Assembly (NCBI GenBank): GCA_963740835.1
Contig: CAVUFH010000003.1
Span: forward strand, 1,116,001 to 1,180,000
Reading direction: 5' to 3'
Length of the DNA: 64,000 bases
DNA from: CAVUFH01 sp963740835
GTDB lineage: Bacteria; Actinomycetota; Acidimicrobiia; IMCC26256; PALSA-610
Shown here: one piece after another, positions 1 through 8,451 of the stretch
Layout: every line of letters begins with the position of its first letter
Position numbering within the stretch: position 1 is the stretch's first letter
Program-made: the position numbers and the translations under genes
Notes under the pieces: model-generated
Databases searched by the model: none
What the model saw: only the letters and a program-made list of their open reading frames with translations
Told to the model about the DNA's origin: nothing

Positions 1-56
1 TCGAGGTGCCCGAAGGGCTCGAGCTCGTCGCCGAGCCGCGCGAAGCGACGCAGTGA
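1..56 (+). CDS. C-terminal end of an unidentified protein (partial)
   Basis: The third frame is open from the window edge and ends with TGA at 54-56, giving the tail EVPEGLELVAEPREATQ. The composition (acidic, proline-containing) looks like a real actinobacterial C-terminus and the next gene converges on it with a 4-bp gap, which fits tight packing. Only 17 residues are visible, so no function can be assigned. Confidence 0.4.
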   Translation, partial: EVPEGLELVAEPREATQ

Positions 57-60
57 GCTG

Positions 61-1227
<1,167 letters not shown>

Positions 1228-1235
1228 GACGCGGA

Positions 1236-1241
1236 ATCATA
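1236..1241 (-). promoter_or_regulatory. -10 box TATGAT for opuCA
   Basis: On the minus strand TATGAT ends 8 nt before the GTG start at 1227, the geometry of a leaderless actinobacterial transcript. No convincing -35 hexamer is seen. Confidence 0.45.
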
Positions 1242-1274
1242 GAAGTCCCACGCGCGGTAGCAGTCCTCGCCACG

Positions 1275-1280
1275 TATGAT
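1275..1280 (+). promoter_or_regulatory. -10 box TATGAT for the opuC permease operon
   Basis: A second TATGAT, on the plus strand, lies 45 nt upstream of the ATG at 1326, leaving a leader that contains the Shine-Dalgarno GGAGGAG at 1310-1316. With the minus-strand box at 1236-1241 it makes a divergent promoter pair. Confidence 0.4.
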
Positions 1281-1325
1281 CCTCCGACTCCGGCAGGACG
1301 TTGCACGCTGGAGGAGCCGCCGCGA

Positions 1326-2000
1326 ATGATCGACCTGCTCGCCGCGTACGACGGCAACACCTGGATCGACTGGAGTTGGGTCAGCGACCACACTTCCGAG
1401 ATCGAAGCGCGCTTGCGCGAGCACGCGACGCTGACGCTGTGGGCGCTCGTGCTGGGGCTCCTCATCGCGTTTCCGCTCTCACTTCTCGCGGTGACGCAAC
1501 GCGGGACACGATCCGTCATCCTCGCGACCACTGCGGTGTTGTACACGATCCCGTCGCTCGCCGCGTTCGCGCTGCTGTTGCCGTGGACCAAGCTGTCGCG
1601 CTGGACCGCGCTCATCCCGCTCGTCACGTACACGCTCCTGATCCTGATCCGGAACACGATCGCGGGATTCGACGCGGTGCCGCCGGAGGTCCAGGACGCC
1701 GCGATCGGCATGGGTTACTCGTCGCGACGGAAGCTGTTCCGCGTGGACCTGCCGCTCGCGCTGCCCAAGATCTTCGCCGGGATCCGGATCGCGTTGGTGA
1801 CGGTGATCGGTCTGATCCCGGTCGCGGCGTTGATCGGCCAAGGCGGCCTCGGTCAGTTGATGATCGACGGGTTCCAGCGCGACTTCCGCACACCGCTCAC
1901 GATCGGTGTCGTCCTCACGGTGGCGCTGGCCGTGTTCTGCGATGTCGTGATGCTCGGCATCCAGCGGTTGGTGACCCCGTGGACCCGGCGCGAGCGATGA
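1326..2000 (+). CDS. opuCB: Osmoprotectant ABC transporter permease 1
   Basis: Inner-membrane permease of the OpuCB/ProW type, 224 residues. Several hydrophobic helices are evident (for example around LTLWALVLGLLIAFPLSLL and LALFCDVVM-type stretches), and the coupling region EVQDAAIGMGYSSRRKLFRVDLPLALP (describable as the EAA loop, about residues 118-145) marks the contact with the ATPase. The ATG at 1326 follows a clear GGAGGAG ribosome-binding site. The stop is 4 bp before the second permease start at 2005, so the two are translationally close. Family usually works as a heterodimer of two short permeases, which is what this locus encodes. Confidence 0.9.
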   Translation: MIDLLAAYDGNTWIDWSWVSDHTSEIEARLREHATLTLWALVLGLLIAFPLSLLAVTQRGTRSVILATTAVLYTIPSLAAFALLLPWTKLSRWTALIPLVTYTLLILIRNTIAGFDAVPPEVQDAAIGMGYSSRRKLFRVDLPLALPKIFAGIRIALVTVIGLIPVAALIGQGGLGQLMIDGFQRDFRTPLTIGVVLTVALAVFCDVVMLGIQRLVTPWTRRER

Positions 2001-2004
2001 CCCG

Positions 2005-2778
2005 ATGAACTACTTCCAGAACGTCTGGGACTGGCTCGCCGACGGGTCGCACTGGACCGGCCCCGAAGGCGTGCCACACCGGCTGGTGCAGCACGTGCAG
2101 ATCTGCGCGATCTCGCTCCTCGTCGCCGCGCTGATCGCGGTGCCGATCGGCGTGGTGCTCGGGCACTTCGGCCGGGGTGGTTTCCTCGCGATCAACCTCT
2201 CGAACGTGGGCCGTGCCGTCCCCGCGATCGCGATCTTGCTCATGGCTGTCCTCGCGTTCGGGATCGGCGATCCGCCGGCCTACCTGACGACGATCGGTGT
2301 CGTCTCGATCCCCGCGTTCCTCGCGCTGGTCGCGCTCGCGATCCCGCCGATGCTCACGAACGCCTACGTCGGTGTCACGGAGGTTGACCCGGACGTGCGT
2401 GACGCCGCGCGCGGTATGGGTATGACCAACGCTCAAGTGCTCCGCCGCGTCGAACTGCCTCTCTCCTCACCCTTCGTGATGACCGGAATCCGCACCAGCG
2501 CGGTCGCGGTCGTCGCGACCGCGACGTTGCTCGCGTACGTGGGTGGCGGTGGATTGGGCCGCTTCATCATCGACGGCTCGCGCATCAGCTACAGCGATCC
2601 GCGCGTTTTCGTCGGCGCGTTGTTCGTCGCCTTGCTGTCCATCATCGTCGAGCTCTTTCTCGCGCTCGTCCAACACCTGATCGTGCCCCGCGCCCTGCGG
2701 CCGGCCGCCGGACGCGAGGCCGAAGTACGCGTCGAACAAGTGGTCCTGCCCGACGACGCCGCGCGCGTCGCCGCGTGA
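2005..2778 (+). CDS. opuCD: Osmoprotectant ABC transporter permease 2
   Basis: Second membrane subunit of the same importer, 257 residues, with an N-terminal amphipathic segment, about six hydrophobic helices and the EAA loop at DVRDAARGMGMTNAQVLRRV (about residues 130-150). It is a paralogue of the preceding gene with the same loop motif. The C-terminal 30 residues are charged and probably cytoplasmic. Start ATG at 2005 lies 4 bp after the first permease. Its stop overlaps the track of the substrate-binding protein gene, whose true start is downstream at 2832. Confidence 0.88.
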   Translation: MNYFQNVWDWLADGSHWTGPEGVPHRLVQHVQICAISLLVAALIAVPIGVVLGHFGRGGFLAINLSNVGRAVPAIAILLMAVLAFGIGDPPAYLTTIGVVSIPAFLALVALAIPPMLTNAYVGVTEVDPDVRDAARGMGMTNAQVLRRVELPLSSPFVMTGIRTSAVAVVATATLLAYVGGGGLGRFIIDGSRISYSDPRVFVGALFVALLSIIVELFLALVQHLIVPRALRPAAGREAEVRVEQVVLPDDAARVAA

Positions 2779-2831
2779 CCGTCGCGACCCGTCAAGATCG
2801 ACATGCACACCAAACAATGGAAGGAAGTCCG

Positions 2832-3806
2832 ATGAGAAGTGTGAGATTGTGCCCGACCGGGCGAGCGGTAGGGGTGCTCCTACTCGCGCTGGTGCTCATC
2901 GCATCCGCATGCGGTGGTGACGACGACGATTCGTCGTCGTCGACGAGCGGGGCGACGGGCAAGACCCTCGACCAGACGCTCGTGTTCGGTGGTCCGCCCG
3001 AGTGCCAAGAGCGGCCGTTGTGCCTCGGCGACACCGAGAAGTCGCTCTACAACCTCGACTTCAAGGAAGTGAAGAAGCTCGACGTCGGCGGACCGATCAC
3101 GGTCAAGGCCCTTCAGGACGGCACGATCCAGGTTGGCCTGCTGTTCACGGGCAGCAGCGTGATCGACAAGGACTTCGTCCTGCTCGAGGACGACAAGGGC
3201 CTCCAGCCGGCCGACAACCCGACGGCGATCATCAACAAGTCGAAGGCGACGCCGGATGTCGTCGCGATCATCGATGCGGTCAACAAGAAGATCACCCTCG
3301 ACGAGTACAACAAGATGGCGTTGTCGGTGTTCAACGACAAGGAAGACCCGTCGACGGTCGCGGGCGATTTCCTCAAGCGGGTCGGACTCGACACGACGAG
3401 CGACAAGGGTGCGGGCACGTCGTTGACGGTGGGTTCGAAGGACTTCGCCGGAGCGCAACTGCTCAGCCAGGCGTATGGCCAGGCCCTGAAGGCGAACGGC
3501 TACAACATCAGCTTCAAGGACAACATCGGCCCGACCGAGACGGTGTACCCGCTCGTGAAGGACGGCACGATCGACCTCTACGGTGAGTTCACCGGCACGT
3601 TCTTGACGTTCCTCGGTGGTACCGCCTCCGCGGACTCGCAGAAGACGTACGACGCGCTCACGGCGAAGCTCGAGAGCGAAGGGGGGGTTGTCGTCGCCAC
3701 GACACCCGCGAGCGCGCAGGACGTCAACGGCTTCTACGTCACCAAGGAAACGGCCGACAAGTACAACTTGAAGACCATCTCCGACCTGAAGCAGCCGGCG
3801 CCGTAA
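2832..3806 (+). CDS. Osmoprotectant ABC transporter substrate-binding lipoprotein, apparent circular permutation
   Basis: Extracellular binding lipoprotein of the OpuAC/QAT family, 324 residues. A lipobox IASAC places the lipidated cysteine at residue 27, followed by an acidic Ser-rich linker. The order of halves is unusual: the block FGGPPECQERPLCLG to FVLLEDDKGLQPADN, which normally follows TISDLK in this family, comes first (about 50-130), while the block GSKDFAGAQLL to NLKTISDLKQP, normally N-terminal, comes last (about 200-324). The protein ends right after TISDLKQPAP, the usual mid-point junction. I chose the ATG at 2832 because AAGGAAG precedes it at about 7 nt and it begins a proper signal peptide; an in-frame earlier start at 2775 would lack one. 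It is the last gene of the operon and ends before a hairpin terminator. Confidence 0.87.
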   Translation: MRSVRLCPTGRAVGVLLLALVLIASACGGDDDDSSSSTSGATGKTLDQTLVFGGPPECQERPLCLGDTEKSLYNLDFKEVKKLDVGGPITVKALQDGTIQVGLLFTGSSVIDKDFVLLEDDKGLQPADNPTAIINKSKATPDVVAIIDAVNKKITLDEYNKMALSVFNDKEDPSTVAGDFLKRVGLDTTSDKGAGTSLTVGSKDFAGAQLLSQAYGQALKANGYNISFKDNIGPTETVYPLVKDGTIDLYGEFTGTFLTFLGGTASADSQKTYDALTAKLESEGGVVVATTPASAQDVNGFYVTKETADKYNLKTISDLKQPAP

Positions 3807-3826
3807 CGCCCGGCGCGCAACACGTT

Positions 3827-3870
3827 GTTTGGACGTCACGCGCGCGGAGACGCGCACGTGGCGTCCAAAC
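3827..3870. terminator. Bidirectional hairpin terminator between opuC operon and metallo-hydrolase
   Basis: Perfect 9-bp outer arms GTTTGGACG (3827-3835) and CGTCCAAAC (3862-3870) enclose a second GC-rich arm pair GCGCG/CGCGC. It lies between two converging genes, so it probably serves both strands. No long U tract is present. Confidence 0.6.
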
Positions 3871-3875
3871 CCGCG

Positions 3876-4487
3876 TCACCACCCGCGGTCGATCCACTCC
3901 TGGAGATGCGGCCGCTCGGTGTCGATCGTGGTGTCGAGGCCGTGACCTGGGAGGACGAGGGTGTCGCCGGGCAGCGTGAACAGGCGCCCGTCGATCGACT
4001 CGATGATCTGCGGGAAGCTCGCGCCCTCGAACTTCGTGTTGCCCGGGCCGCCCGGGAACAGCGTGTCGCCGCTGAATACGACCGGGTGGCCCTCGAGCAG
4101 GAAGCACGTGGAACCGCGTGTGTGGCCGGGCGTGTGGATCGTGCGCAGGCGCAGGTCGCCGACTTGGATCACCTCGGCGTCGGGGATCGTGAAGTCGTAC
4201 GCGGGAAGCATCTCAGCGTCTTCGGGCGCGATGCCGATGTCGATCCCGGCATCACGCATCTGGGTCACGGCTTGGATGTGGTCGAAGTGACCGTGCGTCG
4301 TCAAGACGCGACGAACACCTGTCGCGCGGGCGACGTCCAGCAGGAGCTCGTGCTCGTTCGCCGCGTCCACCAAGACGGCTTCGCCCGTGTTCGTGCACCG
4401 CAAGACGAAGACGTTGTTCTCGTAGGGCCCGACGACGAGCTTGTCGATGCGGGCGCCCGTACCTTCGTAGTGCGCGGGACGAACCAT
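3876..4487 (-). CDS. MBL-fold metallo-hydrolase (glyoxalase II-like)
   Basis: Cytoplasmic zinc hydrolase of the metallo-beta-lactamase superfamily, 203 residues, the size of YcbL-type glyoxalase II-like enzymes. The metal-binding set is complete: HGHFDH (residues 65-70), His122 in TPGHTRGS, Asp141 in FSGDTLF and His182 in LPGHG. The reading frame is open far upstream, but the ATG at 4487 is chosen because MVRPAHYEG starts just before the conserved first strand and a TATCCT box sits 7 nt upstream. Substrate is unknown; thioester hydrolysis is the commonest activity in this subfamily. It diverges from the GT2 gene. Confidence 0.85.
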   Translation of the reverse strand: MVRPAHYEGTGARIDKLVVGPYENNVFVLRCTNTGEAVLVDAANEHELLLDVARATGVRRVLTTHGHFDHIQAVTQMRDAGIDIGIAPEDAEMLPAYDFTIPDAEVIQVGDLRLRTIHTPGHTRGSTCFLLEGHPVVFSGDTLFPGGPGNTKFEGASFPQIIESIDGRLFTLPGDTLVLPGHGLDTTIDTERPHLQEWIDRGW

Positions 4488-4494
4488 CGATACG

Positions 4495-4500
4495 AGGATA
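4495..4500 (-). promoter_or_regulatory. -10 box TATCCT for the metallo-hydrolase
   Basis: Minus-strand TATCCT followed by 7 nt and the ATG at 4487, consistent with a leaderless message. Confidence 0.4.
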
Positions 4501-4560
4501 CCGGCGGTGGGTCGGCATACAGTTGGTCTCGCGTTATCCGTGCGCTCAGGAGGACGATGC

Positions 4561-5562
4561 GTGACTGGCGAGCGTGACCAAGGCCGCGTGGTCTCTGTCA
4601 GCGTCGTGATCCCGGTGTACAGCGGAGCCGCGACCTTGCCCGGCCTCATCAAGGAGCTCGAGCAGCTCCGCTCCCCGCAGACGACGCCGGACGGGCGCAA
4701 GTTCCGGGTCGACGAGGTGCTCCTCGTATGGGATCGAGGCATCCGCGGCAGCGACGAGGTCGTGCGCGACCTGGCGAGCCAGGACGATTGGATCCGGCCG
4801 GTGTGGCTGTCCCGCAACTTCGGACAGCATCCGGCGACACTCGCAGGCATGACGTCCTCCGGCGGTGACTGGATCGTCACGATGGACGAGGACGGGCAGC
4901 ACGATCCGGCGTACATCGGCCAGCTCCTCGATACGGCGTACCGAGACCGCACGCAACTGGTGTACGCATCGCCGCTGAATCCTCCACCGCACGGTTTCCT
5001 GCGCAACGCCGCGTCGCGACTCACGAAGTGGTTGTTCGTCCATGTCCTCGCGTCGTCCGGCGGCCCGAAGGCCTTCAACAGCTACCGCCTCATGCTCGGC
5101 GAAGCCGGCCGTAGCGTCGCGGCGTACACCGGCCCTGGTGTCTACCTCGACGTCGCGATCGCTTGGGTCGTCACCGATCCTTCGACCTGTCCCGTGGTGA
5201 TGCGCGAGGAAGGCAGGCCGGCGAGTGCATACACGGTCCGCCGCTTGGTGTCGCACTTCTGGCGGCTCGTCATCTCGTCCGGTACCCGTCCGCTCCGATT
5301 CGTCTCGATCATGGGCGTCGTCTTCGCCCTTGCCGGGCTGGGCGTCTCGATCCTCAGCCTGGTGCAGAAGGCAGTGGGCGACGTCAATGTGCAGGGCTGG
5401 ACATCGGTGTTCGTTGCGGTCCTCGTCGTCGGAGGGGCCATCCTCTTCGCGCTCGGCATCATCGCGGAGTACATCGCGGCATCCGCCAACATGTCGATGG
5501 GCAAGCCGGTGTACGTCATCGTTCAAGATCCCGGCGGCGTCTTCGACGAACCGGAAGCCTGA
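4561..5562 (+). CDS. Family 2 glycosyltransferase with C-terminal membrane segments (DPM/ArnC-like)
   Basis: Membrane-attached GT-A glycosyltransferase, 333 residues. The N-terminal half has the GT2 nucleotide-binding strand VVIPVYSG (about 16-22) and the acidic DEDGQHD motif (about 109-115); the tail (about 240-315) holds two hydrophobic helices. This layout resembles ArnC and polyprenyl-phosphate sugar transferases, which charge a lipid carrier with a sugar, but the donor is not identifiable. The GTG at 4561 has AGGAGG 6 nt upstream; a longer frame from 4507 lacks such a site. The adjacent epimerase gene begins 5 bp downstream and probably forms a two-gene unit with it. Confidence 0.85.
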   Translation: MTGERDQGRVVSVSVVIPVYSGAATLPGLIKELEQLRSPQTTPDGRKFRVDEVLLVWDRGIRGSDEVVRDLASQDDWIRPVWLSRNFGQHPATLAGMTSSGGDWIVTMDEDGQHDPAYIGQLLDTAYRDRTQLVYASPLNPPPHGFLRNAASRLTKWLFVHVLASSGGPKAFNSYRLMLGEAGRSVAAYTGPGVYLDVAIAWVVTDPSTCPVVMREEGRPASAYTVRRLVSHFWRLVISSGTRPLRFVSIMGVVFALAGLGVSILSLVQKAVGDVNVQGWTSVFVAVLVVGGAILFALGIIAEYIAASANMSMGKPVYVIVQDPGGVFDEPEA

Positions 5563-5567
5563 CGCGC

Positions 5568-6512
5568 GTGCTCACCTGGATCGTGGGTCGGGGCGGACTC
5601 CTCGGCGGCGCCATCGCGCGCGCGATGAGCCGCACGTTCGTCGGGCTTCCCGTGCCCTGGGACGACCACGAGGCCGCCGTCGACGTGCTCGAGTCCGACC
5701 TCGCGCGGTTCATTCGCACCGCCGGCCCCGACGACTGGTCGGTCATCTGGGCCGCCGGCAGTGGTGTGGTCGGATCGACTGCTGCCGAGCTCGCGGCGGA
5801 AACGCGCATCGTGTCGCACGTGCTCACGACGATGCGGGAGGTACGCCCCGCGGGCCGCGGTGCGTTCTTCCTCTCGTCGTCCGCGGGTGGTGTGTACGCG
5901 GGATCGAGCGATCCGCCGTTCACCGAGTCGACGCCACCACGGCCACTGAGCCCGTACGGAGAAACGAAGCTGGCACAAGAAGGCGTGCTGCGCGCCACGC
6001 TCGAAGGCCGCGTGCCGCTCGTCATCGGGCGGTTCTCCAACCTGGTCGGGCCGGGTCAGAACCTCGCGAAACCACAAGGCCTCGTGAGCCAGCTCTGCCG
6101 GGCGGCGGCGACGCGACAAGCGCTCACCCTCTTCGTACCGATGGAGACACTCCGTGACTACCTGTACGTGGACGATGCCGCCGCGATGGTGCGCACGCTC
6201 GTCGAGCACGCGGTGGCGCAGCAACCCGCAGTTCCGGTCCTGCGCAACCTGTCGTCGCAACGGCCGGTGTCGGTTGCCGCCGTACTCCGGACGGTGCAGC
6301 AAGTGGGCCGCCGGACCGTTCGGGTTGCGCTCGGCACCAACCCTGCGTCCCGGTACCAGGTGCGCGATCTCCGCCTCTTGACCGAGTTTGCGCACGAATT
6401 CCGTGGCGTGGACATCACGCCCTTTCCCGTGACGGTCAAGCTGGTGTACGAGGACGTCCTGCAGCGTGTCCGCCGGTCGGGCGTCGGCGCTCGGGCCGCG
6501 CTGGCAACCTGA
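5568..6512 (+). CDS. NAD(P)-dependent epimerase/dehydratase (extended SDR)
   Basis: Rossmann-fold nucleotide-sugar-type reductase or epimerase, 314 residues. The N-terminal glycine-rich loop reads GRGGLLGG and the catalytic YGETK (YxxxK) is present about residue 130, preceded by a Ser-rich strand FFLSSSAGG. The start GTG at 5568 is the first in-frame start after the GT2 stop and begins immediately before the Rossmann strand. Context with a GT2 suggests it modifies a sugar nucleotide or lipid-linked sugar. Specific reaction not assignable. Confidence 0.8.
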   Translation: MLTWIVGRGGLLGGAIARAMSRTFVGLPVPWDDHEAAVDVLESDLARFIRTAGPDDWSVIWAAGSGVVGSTAAELAAETRIVSHVLTTMREVRPAGRGAFFLSSSAGGVYAGSSDPPFTESTPPRPLSPYGETKLAQEGVLRATLEGRVPLVIGRFSNLVGPGQNLAKPQGLVSQLCRAAATRQALTLFVPMETLRDYLYVDDAAAMVRTLVEHAVAQQPAVPVLRNLSSQRPVSVAAVLRTVQQVGRRTVRVALGTNPASRYQVRDLRLLTEFAHEFRGVDITPFPVTVKLVYEDVLQRVRRSGVGARAALAT

Positions 6513-6523
6513 CCGATCGGTCA
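6510..6523. promoter_or_regulatory. Palindromic operator TGACCGATCGGTCA, TetR-like
   Basis: A perfect 14-bp palindrome overlaps the stop of the epimerase gene and lies just upstream of a TACCGT -10-like box (6526-6531) and the acyl-CoA dehydrogenase start. GACCGnnCGGTC-type palindromes are typical sites of TetR-family regulators of lipid catabolism. No regulator gene lies next to it, so it would be a trans-acting one. Confidence 0.5.
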
Positions 6524-6592
6524 AGTACCGTCGTTCCGCCGATCGAACGTGCTCGCGCAGACGAAGAAACCCACGCAGGGGGAACGACCACA

Positions 6593-7723
6593 GTGAATTT
6601 CGCCTTCTCGGAGGAACAGGAGGAGCTCAGGCGCACGGTGCGCCAGTTCCTCGAGGCCAAGTCGCCCGAGACCGAGGTCCGGCGGTTGATGGAGACCACC
6701 GAGGGCTACGACCCGGCCGTGTGGAAGCAGATGGGGCAGGAGCTCGGTCTGCAGTCGCTCGCCATCCCGGAGGAGTTCGGCGGCCAGGGCTTCACGTTCA
6801 TCGAGCTCGGCATCGTGCTCGAGGAGATGGGTCGGGTGCTGCTGTGCGCGCCCTACTACTCATCGGTGGTGCTCGCCGCCAACGCGATCCTCAACGCGGG
6901 TACCGAAGCGCAAAAGCGGGCGCTGCTTCCGGGCATCGCGAGCGGCGACACGATCGCGACCCTCGCGTTCACCGAGCCCAACGGGAAGTGGGACGTCACC
7001 GGCATCACGCTCGAGGCGACCGGTTCCGGCAGCAACTACACACTATCCGGCGAGAAGATGTTCGTCCTCGACGGTCACGTCGCCGACACCATCGTCGTCG
7101 TCGCCCGTACCGCCGGGAGCACCGGCACGGACGGGATCTCGTTCTTCACAGTGCGCGGTGATGCCGACGGCCTCACGCGCACGCCGCTGTCGACCATGGA
7201 CATGACGCGCAAGCAGGCGAAGCTCGAGTTCGCGAACGTTGCCGCGGAACCGCTCGGTGAGCTGGGTGGGGGATGGGCCGCGTACTCGAAGACCTTGGAC
7301 CAAGCCGCGGTCGCGCTCGCCAACGAGATGATGGGTGGCGCGCAGTTCGTGCTCGACATGTCGGTCCAGTACGCCAAGGACCGCGTGCAGTTCGGCCGCC
7401 CGATCGGTTCGTTCCAGGCGATCAAGCACAAGTGCGCAGACATGCTGCTCGAAGTCGAGTCGGGCAAGTCCGCCGCGTACTACGCGTCGTGGGCCGCCGC
7501 CGAGGACAACGACGAGCTCCCCGTGGTCGCCGCGCTGGCGAAGGCGTACTGCTCCGAGGCGTACTTCCACACGACCGCCGAGAACATCCAGATCCACGGT
7601 GGTATCGGCTTCACCTGGGAGCACCCCGCGCACCTCTACTTCAAGCGGGCCAAGTCGTCGGAGATCTTTCTCGGCGACCCGACGTACCACCGCGAGCTGC
7701 TCGCGCAGCGCATCGGCATCTGA
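6593..7723 (+). CDS. Acyl-CoA dehydrogenase (FadE-type)
   Basis: FAD-dependent dehydrogenase introducing the alpha-beta double bond into acyl-CoA or a related thioester, 376 residues, full family length. N-terminal helical domain MNFAFSEEQEELRR, middle beta-domain with AFTEPNGKWD, and C-terminal helical domain with RVQFGRPIGSFQAIKHKCADM and IHGGIGFTWEHPAHLYFKRA are all present in order. GTG start at 6593 follows a purine-rich AGGGGGAA site. The upstream TetR-like palindrome suggests ligand-controlled expression. Chain-length specificity cannot be read; the C-terminal pattern resembles mycobacterial steroid/fatty acid FadE proteins. Confidence 0.92.
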   Translation: MNFAFSEEQEELRRTVRQFLEAKSPETEVRRLMETTEGYDPAVWKQMGQELGLQSLAIPEEFGGQGFTFIELGIVLEEMGRVLLCAPYYSSVVLAANAILNAGTEAQKRALLPGIASGDTIATLAFTEPNGKWDVTGITLEATGSGSNYTLSGEKMFVLDGHVADTIVVVARTAGSTGTDGISFFTVRGDADGLTRTPLSTMDMTRKQAKLEFANVAAEPLGELGGGWAAYSKTLDQAAVALANEMMGGAQFVLDMSVQYAKDRVQFGRPIGSFQAIKHKCADMLLEVESGKSAAYYASWAAAEDNDELPVVAALAKAYCSEAYFHTTAENIQIHGGIGFTWEHPAHLYFKRAKSSEIFLGDPTYHRELLAQRIGI

Positions 7724-8442
7724 CCGCGCAGACATTCACTGTCGCGGGCTTCAACGCGCACTGGGGCGTCGGCCGTTCCGGACCTGACCGCGCGCGCCGT
7801 TTCGACGTCGCCGCGATCGTGCGCGGGTTCGATGCCGACATCGTCATCGTGCCCGAAGCGTTCCGCTTCGCCGACGGCACCGGCGTGCTTGATCCGCTCC
7901 GCGACGACGGTTACTTCGTGCGGACGACGCACTTCGCCGAGCTCGCGGAGAAGGAATGGCGGCCGGGCGACGTGCGTCCGGCGGGCATGTGGGAGCTCGC
8001 GATCTGCAGCCGCCTCCCGATGGATTCCGGCCGCGAGCTGTCGTTGGTGCGGGTGTTCCGCGATCCGGCAGGCGTGCGGAACGCGATCGGGTGCACGGTT
8101 CGACTCGGTGACACGGAGATCGATGTCGTCGGCGTCCACGCGTCGTCGAAGCTCTGGTACGCCGGACCCGTGCTGCACATGCGCGCGCTGACACCGCACC
8201 TCCCGGCCTCGCATCGACCCGCGATCATCGCGGGCGACTTCAACTTCTGGGGTCCGGGAGTGGTGCGTCTCCTTCCCGGGTGGCGACGCGCGGTGCTCGG
8301 TCGCACCTTTCCCGCGCAACGACCCCACAGCCAGATCGACCACATCCTCGTGAACGATCGCATCGAGATCCTCGCCGGCGAGGTCCTGCCCGCATGCGGG
8401 TCCGACCACCGGCCCGTGCGCGCCCGTCTCGCGCTCTCCTGA
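7720..8442 (+). CDS. Endonuclease/exonuclease/phosphatase (EEP) family protein
   Basis: EEP-fold phosphoesterase, about 240 residues, with the fold's motifs in order: FNAHWG near the N-terminus, IAGDFNFWGPG, SQIDHILV and the terminal GSDHRPV. These carry the metal-binding Asn, Glu-equivalent, Asp and His residues. Substrate unknown (nuclease or phospholipase-like members exist). The start is uncertain: no ATG, GTG or TTG lies in frame near the conserved N-terminus, only CTG at 7720 overlapping the preceding stop, so either CTG is used or a small frame break occurs here. It is coupled to the acyl-CoA dehydrogenase and converges on the next gene. Confidence 0.75.
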   Translation: MTAQTFTVAGFNAHWGVGRSGPDRARRFDVAAIVRGFDADIVIVPEAFRFADGTGVLDPLRDDGYFVRTTHFAELAEKEWRPGDVRPAGMWELAICSRLPMDSGRELSLVRVFRDPAGVRNAIGCTVRLGDTEIDVVGVHASSKLWYAGPVLHMRALTPHLPASHRPAIIAGDFNFWGPGVVRLLPGWRRAVLGRTFPAQRPHSQIDHILVNDRIEILAGEVLPACGSDHRPVRARLALS

Positions 8443-8451
8443 TCCTCGCGA

